From NCBI RefSeq assembly GCF_004923295.1, contig NZ_CP039634.1:2648115-2712114 (forward strand): a stretch of 64,000 nucleotides of DNA, in the 5' to 3' direction. Under the pieces are notes generated by a model that saw only the letters and a list, made by a program, of their open reading frames with translations, had not been told where the DNA came from and made no database searches. A program made the translations under genes and the position numbers. The DNA comes from Azospirillum sp. TSH100. GTDB taxonomy: Bacteria; Pseudomonadota; Alphaproteobacteria; Azospirillales; Azospirillaceae. This document shows positions 29,647 to 39,733 of the stretch, piece by piece; the stretch's first letter is position 1; every line of letters starts with the position of its first letter.

Positions 29647-31617
29647 TCACCGCTCCACCACCCGCCGCAACGGACTGTCCCCCACGGGCCACACCCCGCG
29701 GTCCGCCGCCTTCGCGCCGTCGAACACCAGCCAGCTCTGCCGCCCGTAATGCGGCAGCGGGCGCACCAGCGCGGTCAACGCCTCGGCATCGGCGCCCGAC
29801 ACCACCAGCGCCGTCCGCCCATCCGCCGCGCGCGACACCCACACCCGCGCCGTGCCGCGCCCGGCCAGTTCGGCCGGCGCCGGCGGCAGTCCGCGCCGCT
29901 CCAGATCCCGGGCCACCGCCGCATCGGTCCCGACCAGCAGCAGCGGCACCGCACCACCACTCCCCTCCTTGCCGGCACCGTCCATCAGGCGCCCGGCAAG
30001 TATCCGCGCCGCCTCCGCCGCATCGCCATCAGCGGCGATCACCCGCTCGGCCTCCGGCCGCAGGGTGACGTCGCGCAGGATCGGCGGCGCCTCGCCCGGC
30101 GCCAGCCGGCGGAACAGGTCGAAGTCCGGATCAACCGACACCGCCCGCACCGCCGCCTTGGCGGGCACCCGCAGGGTCGCCTGCCGGCCGTCGAATCGAA
30201 CGACATGGTCCTCCACCCCGGCCGCCGTCTCCAGCCGCACCGGCACCGACAGGGTGTAGGGCGCTTCGGCCTCCTGCCGCAGGGTCAGCAGCACGCCGCC
30301 GCCATCCGTCCTGTCATCCGCCCCGACATCCACCAGCGTCAGCATCGGCGCGCCCCGGCGCTCGACCCACTGGCCGAACAGCCTGCCGAGATCTTGGCCG
30401 GACGCCGCCTCGAAGGAACGGCGAAGATCGGACCAGCCGGCGTTGCGGAAGGCAAAGCCGCTCCAGAACCGGCGGATGCCGGCGTCGAAGGCCTCGCGGC
30501 CGATCTCCGCCTCCAGCATGTGGAACAGCATCGCCGCCTTGCCATAGCCGACGATCTGCGAGGCATCATGCGTCTTGGACAGGAATTCGGTCAGCGGACG
30601 GTCGCGCTCGGCCGGCAGGGCGGCATAGTCGCGCAGCCAATCCAGCCGCATCGCCCGCGCCGCATCGGTGCCGCGCGCCTGGGCGGCGGCATAATCGGCC
30701 ATGTAGGTGGTCAGTCCCTCAGCCCAATTGCCGGGCCAGTTGCCGCCCTCGCCGACCCGGACGCCGTTGCCCCACCAGTTGTGCATGATCTCGTGGGTCA
30801 GCGACTGGCTGCGGATGAAGGGCAGCGGCAGCACCGCCCGGCCGATGGCGGTCAGGCCGGGAAAGCCCAGCCCGACCGGCGGCGGAACCGAAACGATGCT
30901 GAAGCCGTCGAAGGGATAGGCACCGATGCGGGCGGAGCCGTCGGCAATGGCCTGCTGCGACAGGCCGAGATAGCCGTCGGCCAGCCCGCCCTGTTCCGGA
31001 TGGCGGTAGAGCCGCAGGCGCAACCCGTCCGCCATCCGTTCGTCAACCGTCCAGGCCCCGGCGAAGACGGAGGGTTCCTCGACGCTGCGATCCTCGGAGA
31101 ACACGGCACGATAGCCGGCGGCGTCGCGCCCCTCCTCGACCAGCCGGCCAGTGGCGACGGCGACATAGGGCGCCGGCACCCGCACCGACAGGCGCCAGGT
31201 TGGTGGCTCGTCGGCCGCAGTCGCCGGATCCGGCAACCATCCGCTTAGCCCCGGCAGGAAAGCGCCGTCGCCATCCAGCGCCAGAGCGGTTCCGACGGCG
31301 AAGCCCGGCAGCCGTCCGCCATAGCGGATGGTCACCGCTTCCCCACCCTCAGGCACCACCAGCCGCAACCCGCCGCCGCGCCGGTCCACCGGTATGAGAC
31401 GGTCGCCGGCCCGAACCTCCTGCACCGCCAGGGCCGGATCCAGCCGCAGGGACCGCGCCCCGGCGGGCAGGTTGAGCCGGTCCACCACCTCGATCCGGCT
31501 GGCGGCAGGATCGAGCGTCAGGTCGATGTCATGATGAAGAGGTGCGGCACCGGCCGGAGCAACCACGCCCAGAACCAGCCCCGCCAGGGCCATGGCCCGG
31601 AAGCACGGGATCGTCAT
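29647..31617 (-). CDS. M1-like metallopeptidase, exported
   Basis: 656 residues. The N-terminal signal peptide (MALAGLVLGVVAPAGAAP) points to the periplasm. An M1-type zinc site is present: HEIMH at 275-279 with a following Glu300 in WAEGLTTY; the usual Glu comes 18 residues after HEXXH, whereas here 20 residues intervene. The GAMEN exopeptidase motif is absent; VGLGFPGLTAIG stands in that strand position. A C-terminal beta and mixed domain follows. It may be an endopeptidase or a divergent aminopeptidase. The ATG at 31617 was chosen over a TTG at 31623. Confidence 0.82.
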   Translation of the reverse strand: MTIPCFRAMALAGLVLGVVAPAGAAPLHHDIDLTLDPAASRIEVVDRLNLPAGARSLRLDPALAVQEVRAGDRLIPVDRRGGGLRLVVPEGGEAVTIRYGGRLPGFAVGTALALDGDGAFLPGLSGWLPDPATAADEPPTWRLSVRVPAPYVAVATGRLVEEGRDAAGYRAVFSEDRSVEEPSVFAGAWTVDERMADGLRLRLYRHPEQGGLADGYLGLSQQAIADGSARIGAYPFDGFSIVSVPPPVGLGFPGLTAIGRAVLPLPFIRSQSLTHEIMHNWWGNGVRVGEGGNWPGNWAEGLTTYMADYAAAQARGTDAARAMRLDWLRDYAALPAERDRPLTEFLSKTHDASQIVGYGKAAMLFHMLEAEIGREAFDAGIRRFWSGFAFRNAGWSDLRRSFEAASGQDLGRLFGQWVERRGAPMLTLVDVGADDRTDGGGVLLTLRQEAEAPYTLSVPVRLETAAGVEDHVVRFDGRQATLRVPAKAAVRAVSVDPDFDLFRRLAPGEAPPILRDVTLRPEAERVIAADGDAAEAARILAGRLMDGAGKEGSGGAVPLLLVGTDAAVARDLERRGLPPAPAELAGRGTARVWVSRAADGRTALVVSGADAEALTALVRPLPHYGRQSWLVFDGAKAADRGVWPVGDSPLRRVVER

Positions 31618-31686
31618 GGCCAAGACTATAGCGCTGAAACGGCAGGGAACCAGCGGCAGCGGAAACCCTGCCCGTGCCGCGGCGGC

Positions 31687-33372
31687 TCAGGCCGCGCGGA
31701 TACTGGTCATGAAGGTCTCGACCTCACTCCGCAGCTTGTCGGCAACTCCCGCCAGCCGGTCGGCCTCGCCCAGCATCGCCTCGGCCTTGCCGCCGGCATC
31801 GGCGGATGCCTCGTTGGCGCCGGCCACGTTCAGCGACACCGCCTGCGCGCCCTCCGCGGCGTTATGGACATTCCGCGAAATCTCGTTGGTCGCCGCACCC
31901 TGCTCCTCGACGGCGGCGGCAATGGTGCCGGCGATGCCGGTCATCTGGCCGATGATGCTGCCGATGTCGCGGATCGCCACGACCGCCGCGTCGGTCGCCT
32001 GCTGGATCTCGGAGATCTTCCGCTGGATGTCCTCGGTGGCGCGGGCGGTCTGTCCGGCCAGCCCCTTGACCTCGCTGGCGACCACGGCGAACCCCTTGCC
32101 ATGCTCCCCGGCGCGGGCGGCCTCGATGGTGGCGTTCAAGGCCAGCAGATTGGTCTGGCCGGCGATCGAGTTGATCAGGTTGACGACCTCTCCCACCTCG
32201 TTGGCGGCGCGCACCAGACCATCCATGATCTCATTGGTCTTGGTGGCCTCGTCGACCGCACGATGGGCGATCTCGCTCGACACGCCGGCCTGCTTGCCGA
32301 TCTCGCTGATCGAGCAGGTCAGTTCCTCCGCCGCCGCGGCGACCGATCCGATGCTGGACTTCGCCGTATCGGCGGCCTGGAAGGCGGCGGTGCTGCGGTC
32401 GGTGGCGACGCTGGCGCTGTCGGCCAAGGTTCGGGCCGTCCCCCGCATGGTGCCGGCCGATGCGGTCACCAGCCGCACCACCTCGCCGATCGAGTGCTCG
32501 AAGGAATCCGCGAGCGATGCCAGCAGCGCGGCACGATCGGCCTGCGCCTTCACCCTCATTTCCTCCTGCTGCAAACGCAGGCTGTGATTCTCGGCGGCGC
32601 GTTCCTTGAAAACACTCATCGCGGCAGCCATCTCACCGACCTCGTCACGCCGGCCGGCATCCGTCACCGCGACCGTGACGTCGCCGTCGGCAAGGCGGCG
32701 CATGACCTGGGTCAGCCGCGTCAGCGGCTTGGTGATCGAACGGGCGATCAGCAGCGCCATGATCGCCGCCATGCCGCCCAGCAGAGCCGCGACCAGTCCG
32801 GCTTCGATCGCATGCGCCCGGAAATCGGCCTCGATATGGTCGACGAAAACGCCGGACCCCACCACCCACTTCCATCCGGGCGACATTGCCGCATAGGCGA
32901 CCTTCAGAAGCGGCGTCTCCTCGGCGGTCCTCTGCCAGGAGAAATACACATGCCCACCGCCGGCGCGGGCCGCCTCGCCCAGCATCCGGGCATAAGGAAC
33001 GCCGTTCACATCGCGGACCCCGTCGAAGTCACGGCCTTCCAATTGCGGCTGGACCCCGTGAACCAGCAGCTTGTTGTCCGGGCTGGTAATGAAGAAATAG
33101 TCCGACCTGCTGCCATAGCGCATGGTGCGGATGACATCGCGCGCCTTGGTCTGGGCCTCCTCGGCGGACATCTCTCCCTTGGCCGCACGGTCCTCGAAAT
33201 AGCGGACGACCCCCAACGCAACTTCCACCACGGCGCGGACCTTGTCCTGGTTCGCCGCCTCCTGCGAGCTCCGCATCGACTGAAGCAGAAGTCCGCTTCC
33301 CATGATGAAAGCCAGAAGCATGACGATCGGCAGACTGATCAGCTTCCGGTGTATGGTAATTCTCAATTTCAT
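31687..33372 (-). CDS. methyl-accepting chemotaxis protein with sCache-type sensor
   Basis: 561 residues. TM1 about 10-30; a periplasmic single Cache domain about 31-185 with [27 protein letters not shown] and [16 protein letters not shown]2 about 195-215; then HAMP with [19 protein letters not shown] and the signalling hairpin tip [18 protein letters not shown]. No C-terminal CheR-tether pentapeptide (ends MTSIRAA). sCache_2-type sensors often bind small organic acids. Not linked to other che genes here. Confidence 0.95.
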   Translation of the reverse strand: MKLRITIHRKLISLPIVMLLAFIMGSGLLLQSMRSSQEAANQDKVRAVVEVALGVVRYFEDRAAKGEMSAEEAQTKARDVIRTMRYGSRSDYFFITSPDNKLLVHGVQPQLEGRDFDGVRDVNGVPYARMLGEAARAGGGHVYFSWQRTAEETPLLKVAYAAMSPGWKWVVGSGVFVDHIEADFRAHAIEAGLVAALLGGMAAIMALLIARSITKPLTRLTQVMRRLADGDVTVAVTDAGRRDEVGEMAAAMSVFKERAAENHSLRLQQEEMRVKAQADRAALLASLADSFEHSIGEVVRLVTASAGTMRGTARTLADSASVATDRSTAAFQAADTAKSSIGSVAAAAEELTCSISEIGKQAGVSSEIAHRAVDEATKTNEIMDGLVRAANEVGEVVNLINSIAGQTNLLALNATIEAARAGEHGKGFAVVASEVKGLAGQTARATEDIQRKISEIQQATDAAVVAIRDIGSIIGQMTGIAGTIAAAVEEQGAATNEISRNVHNAAEGAQAVSLNVAGANEASADAGGKAEAMLGEADRLAGVADKLRSEVETFMTSIRAA

Positions 33373-33519
33373 TTGAGACCCTTAACAAAGAGGCGGCCGT
33401 TTCGAGACCATTATAGGCACCTTCTCCCAGGGCGAAGTTGATTTGAACCCTTATTCCTTATGGAAATTTTGTCGCATACACCGTGCGAAAAGATATTCTG
33501 CCGGAGCGACAGCAATCTT

Positions 33520-34140
33520 TCAGTCGTCGGAATTTCGATTGCCCCGATCCAGCACAAGTGCCAGAAGCCGTGCAAGACTGCCGTCGCGGATTCCCAACTC
33601 TTCCAGATGCTCGACCGTGTTGGCGAGGTACTCGATGTTCGGGCCGCGCTGGCCACGGCAGCCCGCCAGACGGCGAATCAATGCGGACTCGTCCAGGCCC
33701 CGGCAATATTGCGGATGGCCGCGGTCGACGACGAAGCAGCAGGCGTTGACCGACTCCAGCCCTGCGGCCGAACGACCGTCACGCAGGCGGACCCGCAGCA
33801 TCCTCGGCAGATAGACGCGGCTGTCCATCTCCCGCTCCCACAGGTAATCGAGCGCCGCCGGCACGTCGGCCGCAGCCACCCGGAAGACGATGCCCCGGCA
33901 GGATCCGCCGCGGTCGAGCCCCAGCACCAGCCCCGGACGCTCCGGCGTTCCGCGATAGCGGAGGGAGGAGACGCAGAAGCTGCGGTGGTATCCCGGCAAA
34001 GTCGCGGCATGCCGCTCGACAAAGGTGAAACCCGGGTTCCACATCAGCGAACCATAACCGAACACCCACAGGTCGGCACCGGGCTCGACGGAGATGTCGC
34101 GGGTCCAGGCGGGATGCGGAAGCGGGGAGTCGGGGGCCAT
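33520..34140 (-). CDS. ChaC-like gamma-glutamylcyclotransferase
   Basis: Probably degrades glutathione to 5-oxoproline and Cys-Gly. 206 residues. The substrate-binding loop LWVFGYGSLMW is at about 24-34; the general-base Glu is probably in WEREMDSRVYLPR. The conserved CRGIVFRV and GPNIEYLANTVEHLEELG segments also match ChaC. Divergent from the DUF2125 gene, with a 120-base gap. Confidence 0.92.
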   Translation of the reverse strand: MAPDSPLPHPAWTRDISVEPGADLWVFGYGSLMWNPGFTFVERHAATLPGYHRSFCVSSLRYRGTPERPGLVLGLDRGGSCRGIVFRVAAADVPAALDYLWEREMDSRVYLPRMLRVRLRDGRSAAGLESVNACCFVVDRGHPQYCRGLDESALIRRLAGCRGQRGPNIEYLANTVEHLEELGIRDGSLARLLALVLDRGNRNSDD

Positions 34141-34260
34141 GGATAATCGCCGGGCGGGATCGCTGGAGAGAGTAATGGGAAAAACGGAACCGGATCGGTG
34201 GCGACCGAGCCTAGCATGCGGGTTCGGGGGTCGCTATAACGGTACGGAGATGGAACGGAC

Positions 34261-35325
34261 ATGCCACCGATGCGACCCAACACCAATTCCCAAGCCCCGC
34301 GCCGCCTGCTGACCGGGCGCCGGATCGCGACCATCCTGGTGCTGATGGTCGTGCTGCTGCCGGCCATCGCCTATTCGTTGTGGTGGTGGCAGGCGGCCCG
34401 CACCGTGCGCGACGGGGTGGAAAGCTGGGTCGCCGACCAGCGGGCGAACGGTGCTGTGGTGGAGCATGGCGGACTGACCATCCACGGCTTCCCCTTCACC
34501 CTGCGGGCGGAGCTGGACAAGCCACATCTGGCGACGCGCGGCGCCGACTGGCAAGGCGCGCGGCTGGTGGCGGAGGCAGCGCCCTGGAACCCCACGCACA
34601 TCACGCTGACCTTTCCCGGCGAACACCGCCTGTCCGTGGTCCAACCCGGCCAGCCGCCGGTCGACATCCTAGCCCCGACCGGGGGAAGCGGCGACGTTAC
34701 CATGCGGATGTCCGGAACGCTGGAGCGGCTCGCCCTGCGCTTCACCGGGCTCACCGCCCAGGTCGCCGGCCAGCCGGTGCCGGTCGCCGCCCTTGATGTC
34801 ACCGCCGCCCAGCCCGACCAGCCGCCGGCCGAACGCGGTGCCGCCGGCCTCACCCTGACCCTGACCGCCGACGGGCTGACCCTGCCCGACGGCATGCCGG
34901 CGAACCTGGGCCGCGAGGTGAAACGGACCGAACTGACGCTGCGAGTCATGGGAACCCCGCCGCGGCCGGAACCGGCCAGCCTGTCGGCCTGGAGCCGCGA
35001 CGGCGGCACGGTGGAGGTCGACCGGCTGGCGCTGGACTGGGGCCCGCTTGCGGCAGTCCTGTCGGGCACGCTGGCGCTGGATGCCCAGTTGCAGCCGCAG
35101 GCGGCGCTGACGGCGGAGATCCGCGGCGCCCCCGCCATTCTCGATGCGGTGAAGCCGATGATGCGCCCGAACGAGGCCGCCATCGCCAAGACCGTCCTGA
35201 CCATGCTGGCCCGTCCGACCGGTCCCAACGGCGAACCGGTGGTCACGGCGCCGGTGACGGTGCAGGACCGCTCGCTGTTCGTCGGGCCGCTGCGGGTCGC
35301 GGCCCTGCCGAAGGTCGTCTGGTGA
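34261..35325 (+). CDS. DUF2125 domain protein
   Basis: 354 residues from MPPMRPNTNSQAPRR. One N-terminal transmembrane anchor (IATILVLMVVLLPAIAYSLWWW) is followed by a periplasmic AsmA-like region starting VRDGVESWVADQRANG and GLTIHGFPFTLRAELD, the DUF2125 signature. Function unknown; a lipid or envelope role is suggested only by resemblance to AsmA-type repeats. Confidence 0.88.
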   Translation: MPPMRPNTNSQAPRRLLTGRRIATILVLMVVLLPAIAYSLWWWQAARTVRDGVESWVADQRANGAVVEHGGLTIHGFPFTLRAELDKPHLATRGADWQGARLVAEAAPWNPTHITLTFPGEHRLSVVQPGQPPVDILAPTGGSGDVTMRMSGTLERLALRFTGLTAQVAGQPVPVAALDVTAAQPDQPPAERGAAGLTLTLTADGLTLPDGMPANLGREVKRTELTLRVMGTPPRPEPASLSAWSRDGGTVEVDRLALDWGPLAAVLSGTLALDAQLQPQAALTAEIRGAPAILDAVKPMMRPNEAAIAKTVLTMLARPTGPNGEPVVTAPVTVQDRSLFVGPLRVAALPKVVW

Positions 35326-35489
35326 CAAAGGCGGGGTGGGGCCCCCTGCCTGAACGGTGGGTCTGAACGGCGGAAATGCAACACCTGCCCGGATGCATGA
35401 CGGTTCCGTGACCGGCGCATCTTGTTTCACACCGCGCGTCGGGGCAAATTGACGCAGTCCTTGTCGCGGCTGCCATGGTGCGTCGGTCG

Positions 35490-36257
35490 ATGTGTCGGTT
35501 TCTTGCCTATTGCGGCGAGCCTGTGTTCCTGGAAACGCTGGTCTGCACGCCCTGCCATTCCCTGATCGAACAGTCGATGCACGCCGCGGAGGCGAAGACC
35601 GAAACCAACGGTGACGGGTTCGGCGTCGGCTGGTACAGCGAGCGGACCGAGCCGGGCCGCTATTGCGAGATCCGCCCGGCCTGGTCGGACGAGAATCTGC
35701 AATCGATCTGCAGCCATGTCCGCTCCCACCTGTTCTTCGCCCATGTGCGGGCGGCGACCGGCACCGCGGTGAGCCGGGCCAACTGCCACCCCTTCAAGGC
35801 AGGGCGCTTCCTGTTCATGCACAATGGGCAGGTCGGCGACTGGCCGCGCCTGCGCCGCCGGGTGGAGGCAATGATCCCGGACGAGCTGTACAGCACCCGA
35901 ACCGGCACCACCGACAGCGAGGCGATCTTCCTCGCCGCCCTCGGCGAGGGGTTGGAGCGGGATTCGGTCGGCGCCTTCCAGCGCGTGCTGCACGCCATCC
36001 GCGACGAGATGCGGGCGTTGGAGATCACGGCCCCCTTGCGCTTCACCGCCACCTGGACCGACGGCGACCGTGTCTGGGCGGTGCGCTGGGCCTCGGACGA
36101 CAAGCCGCCGAGCCTCTACTGGCGCCGCGCCGAGAACGGCCTGATCGTGGTGTCGGAACCGGTCGACGCCCAGCGCGACCAATGGCGTCCGGTCCCCCCC
36201 AGCGGCGGACTGATGGCGCGTATCGGCTCGGCGCCGGAGATGTTCACCTTTCATTGA
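35490..36257 (+). CDS. class II glutamine amidotransferase (YafJ-like)
   Basis: 255 residues. The start is set by chemistry: the nucleophile must be Cys2, and MCRFLAYCGEP at 35490 provides it, whereas an ATG at 35475 would bury it. Other Ntn-hydrolase motifs: ETNGDGFGVGWY, FFAHVRAATGT, HPFKAGRFLFMHNGQVG and SEAIFLAAL. No synthetase domain is attached, so the ammonia acceptor is unknown. Confidence 0.93.
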   Translation: MCRFLAYCGEPVFLETLVCTPCHSLIEQSMHAAEAKTETNGDGFGVGWYSERTEPGRYCEIRPAWSDENLQSICSHVRSHLFFAHVRAATGTAVSRANCHPFKAGRFLFMHNGQVGDWPRLRRRVEAMIPDELYSTRTGTTDSEAIFLAALGEGLERDSVGAFQRVLHAIRDEMRALEITAPLRFTATWTDGDRVWAVRWASDDKPPSLYWRRAENGLIVVSEPVDAQRDQWRPVPPSGGLMARIGSAPEMFTFH

Positions 36258-36289
36258 GGGGAAGCGGCGGCACGGATGCCGCCCGCGTC

Positions 36290-37516
36290 TCACAGATCCA
36301 GCAACCGGTCCTTCGGCAGCAGGATCGTCACCGCCGTGCCGCGGCCGGGCGCGCTGTCCAGTTCAACGCCGCCGCCATGCAGCTCGGCGAAGCGCCGCAC
36401 GATCGGCAACCCCAGCCCGACCCCCTCATGCTGGCGCACCAGCGAGCGCTCGGCCTGGGTGAAGGGGTTGAAGATGCGTCCCATCAGCTCGGTGGGGATG
36501 CCCGGTCCGTCGTCACGCACGGTCAGCCCGACGAACTCCCCGCGATCCACCACCGCAACCCCGACATGACCCTCGGGCTGGGTGAACTTCACCGCATTGT
36601 CGAGCAGGTTCAGCACCATCTCGCGCAGCCGCCGCCGGTCGACCCGCATGCGGAAGGACGGACAGGGCTGGACGGTCAGGGTCACCCGCTTGCCCGCCGC
36701 CTTCGGCCCCAGCATCTCGGCGCAGCCGGTCAGCAGTTGCGGGATGTTGACGTCGCTTTCCTGGATTTCGATGGAGCCGGTGGAGCCCCGCGTATAGTCG
36801 AGGATGTTGTTGACCATGGTCAGCAGCGACCGGCCGCTTTCTTCGATCAGCTTCACATATTCCAGGTAATCGGGATGGCCCAGCTTGCCCATCCCCTCCC
36901 CGGCCAGCACGTCGGCGAAGCCGATGATCGAGTTCAGCGGCGTGCGCAGCTCGTGACTCATCACCGCCAGGAAATCCAGCTTGGCACGGTCGGCCTTGCG
37001 CGCCGCCTCCAGGGCGTCGGACAGCTCGGCCGTGCGCTCCGTCACCCGGTGTTCGAGTTCGCGGTTCTGTTCGGCGGCGCGGCGGTAGAGCTTGCGGATC
37101 TCCACCATGTTGCGGACGCGGTGCAGAAGCTCCCAGGCGATGAAGGGCTTGGTCAGGAAGTCGTTGGCGCCGAGCTCCAGCGACTTGCGCCGGGTCTCCT
37201 GGTCGGTCTGGGCGGTCAGCACCAGGACCGGCACGTAATCGTCGCCGAAGACCGGCTTCAGCCGCTCCATCAGGTCGAAGCCGCTCATGTGCGGCATGCG
37301 GATGTCGATCAGCAGCAGGTCGAACGGCTCGGCCGCGCACAGGTCCGGCACCTTGCGGGGGTCGGTTTCCCCCCGAACCCGGCTGTATCCGTCATGGCTG
37401 AGGATTTCACGCAGCAGGTCGACGTTGGACGGGTTGTCGTCCACGATCAGGATGCTCGCGTCCTTGACCTGCTGGGCGAGCGCCGGGTCGAACTGGCTCC
37501 TGTTCATCGGGAGCAT
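36290..37516 (-). CDS. response regulator-histidine kinase fusion
   Basis: About 408 residues with the domains in inverted order: an N-terminal receiver (ILIVDDNPSNVDLL, phospho-Asp in LLIDIRMPHMSG, Lys in FLTKPF), a coiled-coil linker (RRAAEQNRELEHRVTERTAEL), then a HisKA dimerisation domain (VMSHELRTPLNSIIGF) and an HATPase domain (NLLDNAVKFT, RDDGPGIP, GVGLGLPIV). No transmembrane segment, so a cytoplasmic kinase gated by an upstream phosphorelay is likely. Start could also be 37507 (MNRSQFD). Confidence 0.93.
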   Translation of the reverse strand: MLPMNRSQFDPALAQQVKDASILIVDDNPSNVDLLREILSHDGYSRVRGETDPRKVPDLCAAEPFDLLLIDIRMPHMSGFDLMERLKPVFGDDYVPVLVLTAQTDQETRRKSLELGANDFLTKPFIAWELLHRVRNMVEIRKLYRRAAEQNRELEHRVTERTAELSDALEAARKADRAKLDFLAVMSHELRTPLNSIIGFADVLAGEGMGKLGHPDYLEYVKLIEESGRSLLTMVNNILDYTRGSTGSIEIQESDVNIPQLLTGCAEMLGPKAAGKRVTLTVQPCPSFRMRVDRRRLREMVLNLLDNAVKFTQPEGHVGVAVVDRGEFVGLTVRDDGPGIPTELMGRIFNPFTQAERSLVRQHEGVGLGLPIVRRFAELHGGGVELDSAPGRGTAVTILLPKDRLLDL

Positions 37517-37607
37517 GCACCTTTGAACCGTCCGCTTGGGAGATAAGGTTCGCCTCTGAACGGATCGAATGCAATGGAAATGAGCGGACAACTTTACAAG
37601 GTTCCGC

Positions 37608-38057
37608 TCAGGCCCGCTTCTCCCAGCCGCCGCGGTCGGTCTGCTGCCAATAGGTCAGGCTGTGGCCGGCCGCCTTGCAGGCCCTCCAGCGCTGGCGGGC
37701 GGCCAGCACCGCCTCCTCGTCATTGCCGTCGAACAGGTCGCAGACGAGGTCGAAACTGTCCATCCGGTCGCTGACGCATCCGTCCACCGTCACCAGCACG
37801 GTGGCGTTGTTCGGGTTCTCGTCGGCATCGGTCAGCCATACCGGCTGGCGCTCGGCGAAGCCGTCGCGCGCCGCCCCATGCGGCAGGAAGGAGCCGGGAT
37901 CGTAGGTCCACAGATGCTGATTCAGCATGTCCACCCGCTCCGGAGAGCCGGCAAGCACGACGGCACGCCAGTCCCGCTCAAGAACCTTCTCCAGGATCTT
38001 GGGCAGCGCCTGTTCCATCGTGCGCCGTTGCAGGTGGTAGAAGCGGACTTCGGTCAT
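37608..38057 (-). CDS. holC: DNA polymerase III subunit chi
   Basis: 149 residues from MTEVRFYHLQRRTMEQALPK. Chi family features: QALPKILEKVLERDWRAVV, LNQHLWTYDPGSFLPHG and PVWLTDADENPNNATVLV. Links the clamp loader to SSB. It lies 32 bases downstream of pepA on the same strand, the usual pepA-holC pair. Confidence 0.94.
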   Translation of the reverse strand: MTEVRFYHLQRRTMEQALPKILEKVLERDWRAVVLAGSPERVDMLNQHLWTYDPGSFLPHGAARDGFAERQPVWLTDADENPNNATVLVTVDGCVSDRMDSFDLVCDLFDGNDEEAVLAARQRWRACKAAGHSLTYWQQTDRGGWEKRA

Positions 38058-38089
38058 GGCTCCTTCACGCACGCATCAAGCCTCTGGCA

Positions 38090-39598
38090 TCAGCCTTCGT
38101 GGAAGTCCGCCACGAAGCGGTCGAGCAGGCGCACGCCGAAGGCCGACGCCCCCTTCGGAACCGTGGCGCCGTCCTTCTTCGCCCAGGCAACGCCGGCGAT
38201 GTCGATGTGGGCCCACGGCACGTCGTTCACGAAGCGCTTCAGGAACTGCGCGCCAACGATGCTGCCGGCCCCGCCGCCCGACCCGGTGTTCTTCATGTCG
38301 GCGGCCGGCGACTCGATTTCCTTGTCGTAATTGTCGCCCAGCGGCATGCGCCACACCGGCTGGCCCACCTTCAGACCGGCAGCCGTCAGGTTCATGGCGA
38401 GGTCGTCGTTGTTGGCGAACAGGCCGGCATGCTCATGACCCAGCGCGACGATGATGGCGCCGGTCAGGGTGGCGAGGTCGACCATCAGCTTGGGCTTGTA
38501 GACGTCCTGCGCGTACCACAGGCAGTCGGCCAGCACCAGGCGGCCTTCGGCGTCGGTGTTGATGACCTCGATGGTCTGGCCCGACAGCGAGGTGACGATG
38601 TCGCCCGGACGCTGCGCCGTGCCCGACGGCATGTTCTCCACCAGGCCGACGATGCCGATGGCGTTGACCTTCGCCTTGCGGGCGGCCAGCGCGTACATGG
38701 TGCCGATCACGGTGGCGGAGCCGCCCATGTCCCACTTCATGTCTTCCATGCCGGCCGCACCCTTGATCGAGATGCCGCCGCTGTCGAAGGTCACGCCCTT
38801 GCCGATGAAGGCGACCGGGCGCTTGTCGTCGGCGTCCGGGTTGCCGTTCCAGCGCATGACGACCACGCGCGGCTCGAAGGCGCTGCCCTGGGCGACGCCC
38901 AGCAGGGCGCCCATGCCGATCTTCCGCAGCTTCTTCTGGTCGAGAATCTCGACCTCGACGCCGAACTGCTCCAGTTCCTTCGTCTTCTCGGCGAGGCTTT
39001 CCGGATAGATGACGTTGGCCGGCTCCGACACCAGATCGCGGGTGAAGCGGATGGCGTCGGCCAGCGTGTCCAGCTTCTTGAAGGCCGACTTGGCCGCACC
39101 CTCATCCTCGACCAGCAGCGTCAGCTTGCGCAGGCTGGGCTTCGGCTCCTTCTTGTCGGCCTTCCGGTCGTTCGTCCGGTACTTGTCGAACTTGTAGCTG
39201 CGCAGCTGCGCGCCGAAGGCGATCTCGGCGGCGGCGGCGGCCGGCGACAGGGAAGCGCCCTCCGGCAGTTCGACCAGCAGCGCCGCCTCGTCGGCAGCCT
39301 TGTCCAGCGCCACGGCGATGGCGCCGCCGGCGGACTGGAGAACCAGATCGGTCAGGTCGGCGCCCTTGCCGATGCCGACCAGCAGGACGCGGTCCAGATC
39401 GGTCCCGGCCGGGGCGAGCAGCGTCAGCGTCTCGTCCTTCTTGCCGTTGAAGCGGGCAGCGGCCATGGCGCGGGCCAGCGCCCCGCCGGTCTTCTGATCC
39501 AACTCGCGTCCGATCAGCCCGAGGCTGCGGTCGGCGGCGACGGTCACGGCGAGCACGCCGGAGGACGGCAGGGACGGCTTGGCGAAGGAGAACTTCAT
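38090..39598 (-). CDS. pepA: leucyl aminopeptidase (M17)
   Basis: Two-metal aminopeptidase, 502 residues from MKFSFAKPSLPSSGVL. The M17 signature NTDAEGRLVLAD is present, together with GKGVTFDSGGISIKG and MKWDMGGSATVIG metal-site segments. The N-terminal macro-like domain is complete. The start at 39598 was chosen because the longer frame adds only low-complexity Gly/Pro sequence. Confidence 0.97.
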   Translation of the reverse strand: MKFSFAKPSLPSSGVLAVTVAADRSLGLIGRELDQKTGGALARAMAAARFNGKKDETLTLLAPAGTDLDRVLLVGIGKGADLTDLVLQSAGGAIAVALDKAADEAALLVELPEGASLSPAAAAAEIAFGAQLRSYKFDKYRTNDRKADKKEPKPSLRKLTLLVEDEGAAKSAFKKLDTLADAIRFTRDLVSEPANVIYPESLAEKTKELEQFGVEVEILDQKKLRKIGMGALLGVAQGSAFEPRVVVMRWNGNPDADDKRPVAFIGKGVTFDSGGISIKGAAGMEDMKWDMGGSATVIGTMYALAARKAKVNAIGIVGLVENMPSGTAQRPGDIVTSLSGQTIEVINTDAEGRLVLADCLWYAQDVYKPKLMVDLATLTGAIIVALGHEHAGLFANNDDLAMNLTAAGLKVGQPVWRMPLGDNYDKEIESPAADMKNTGSGGGAGSIVGAQFLKRFVNDVPWAHIDIAGVAWAKKDGATVPKGASAFGVRLLDRFVADFHEG

Positions 39599-39733
39599 CT
39601 GGTCCTCTTGAGGGGGGGGTGGGCGAATACGCCCGGATGATGTCAGCGGCGGAAAGCCTACCCCACCGATAAGGAGCGCGCCACCCCGGCTGTCAAGGGC
39701 GGGGAGGCCGAGACCTCCCCGACCCAGCCTCAC

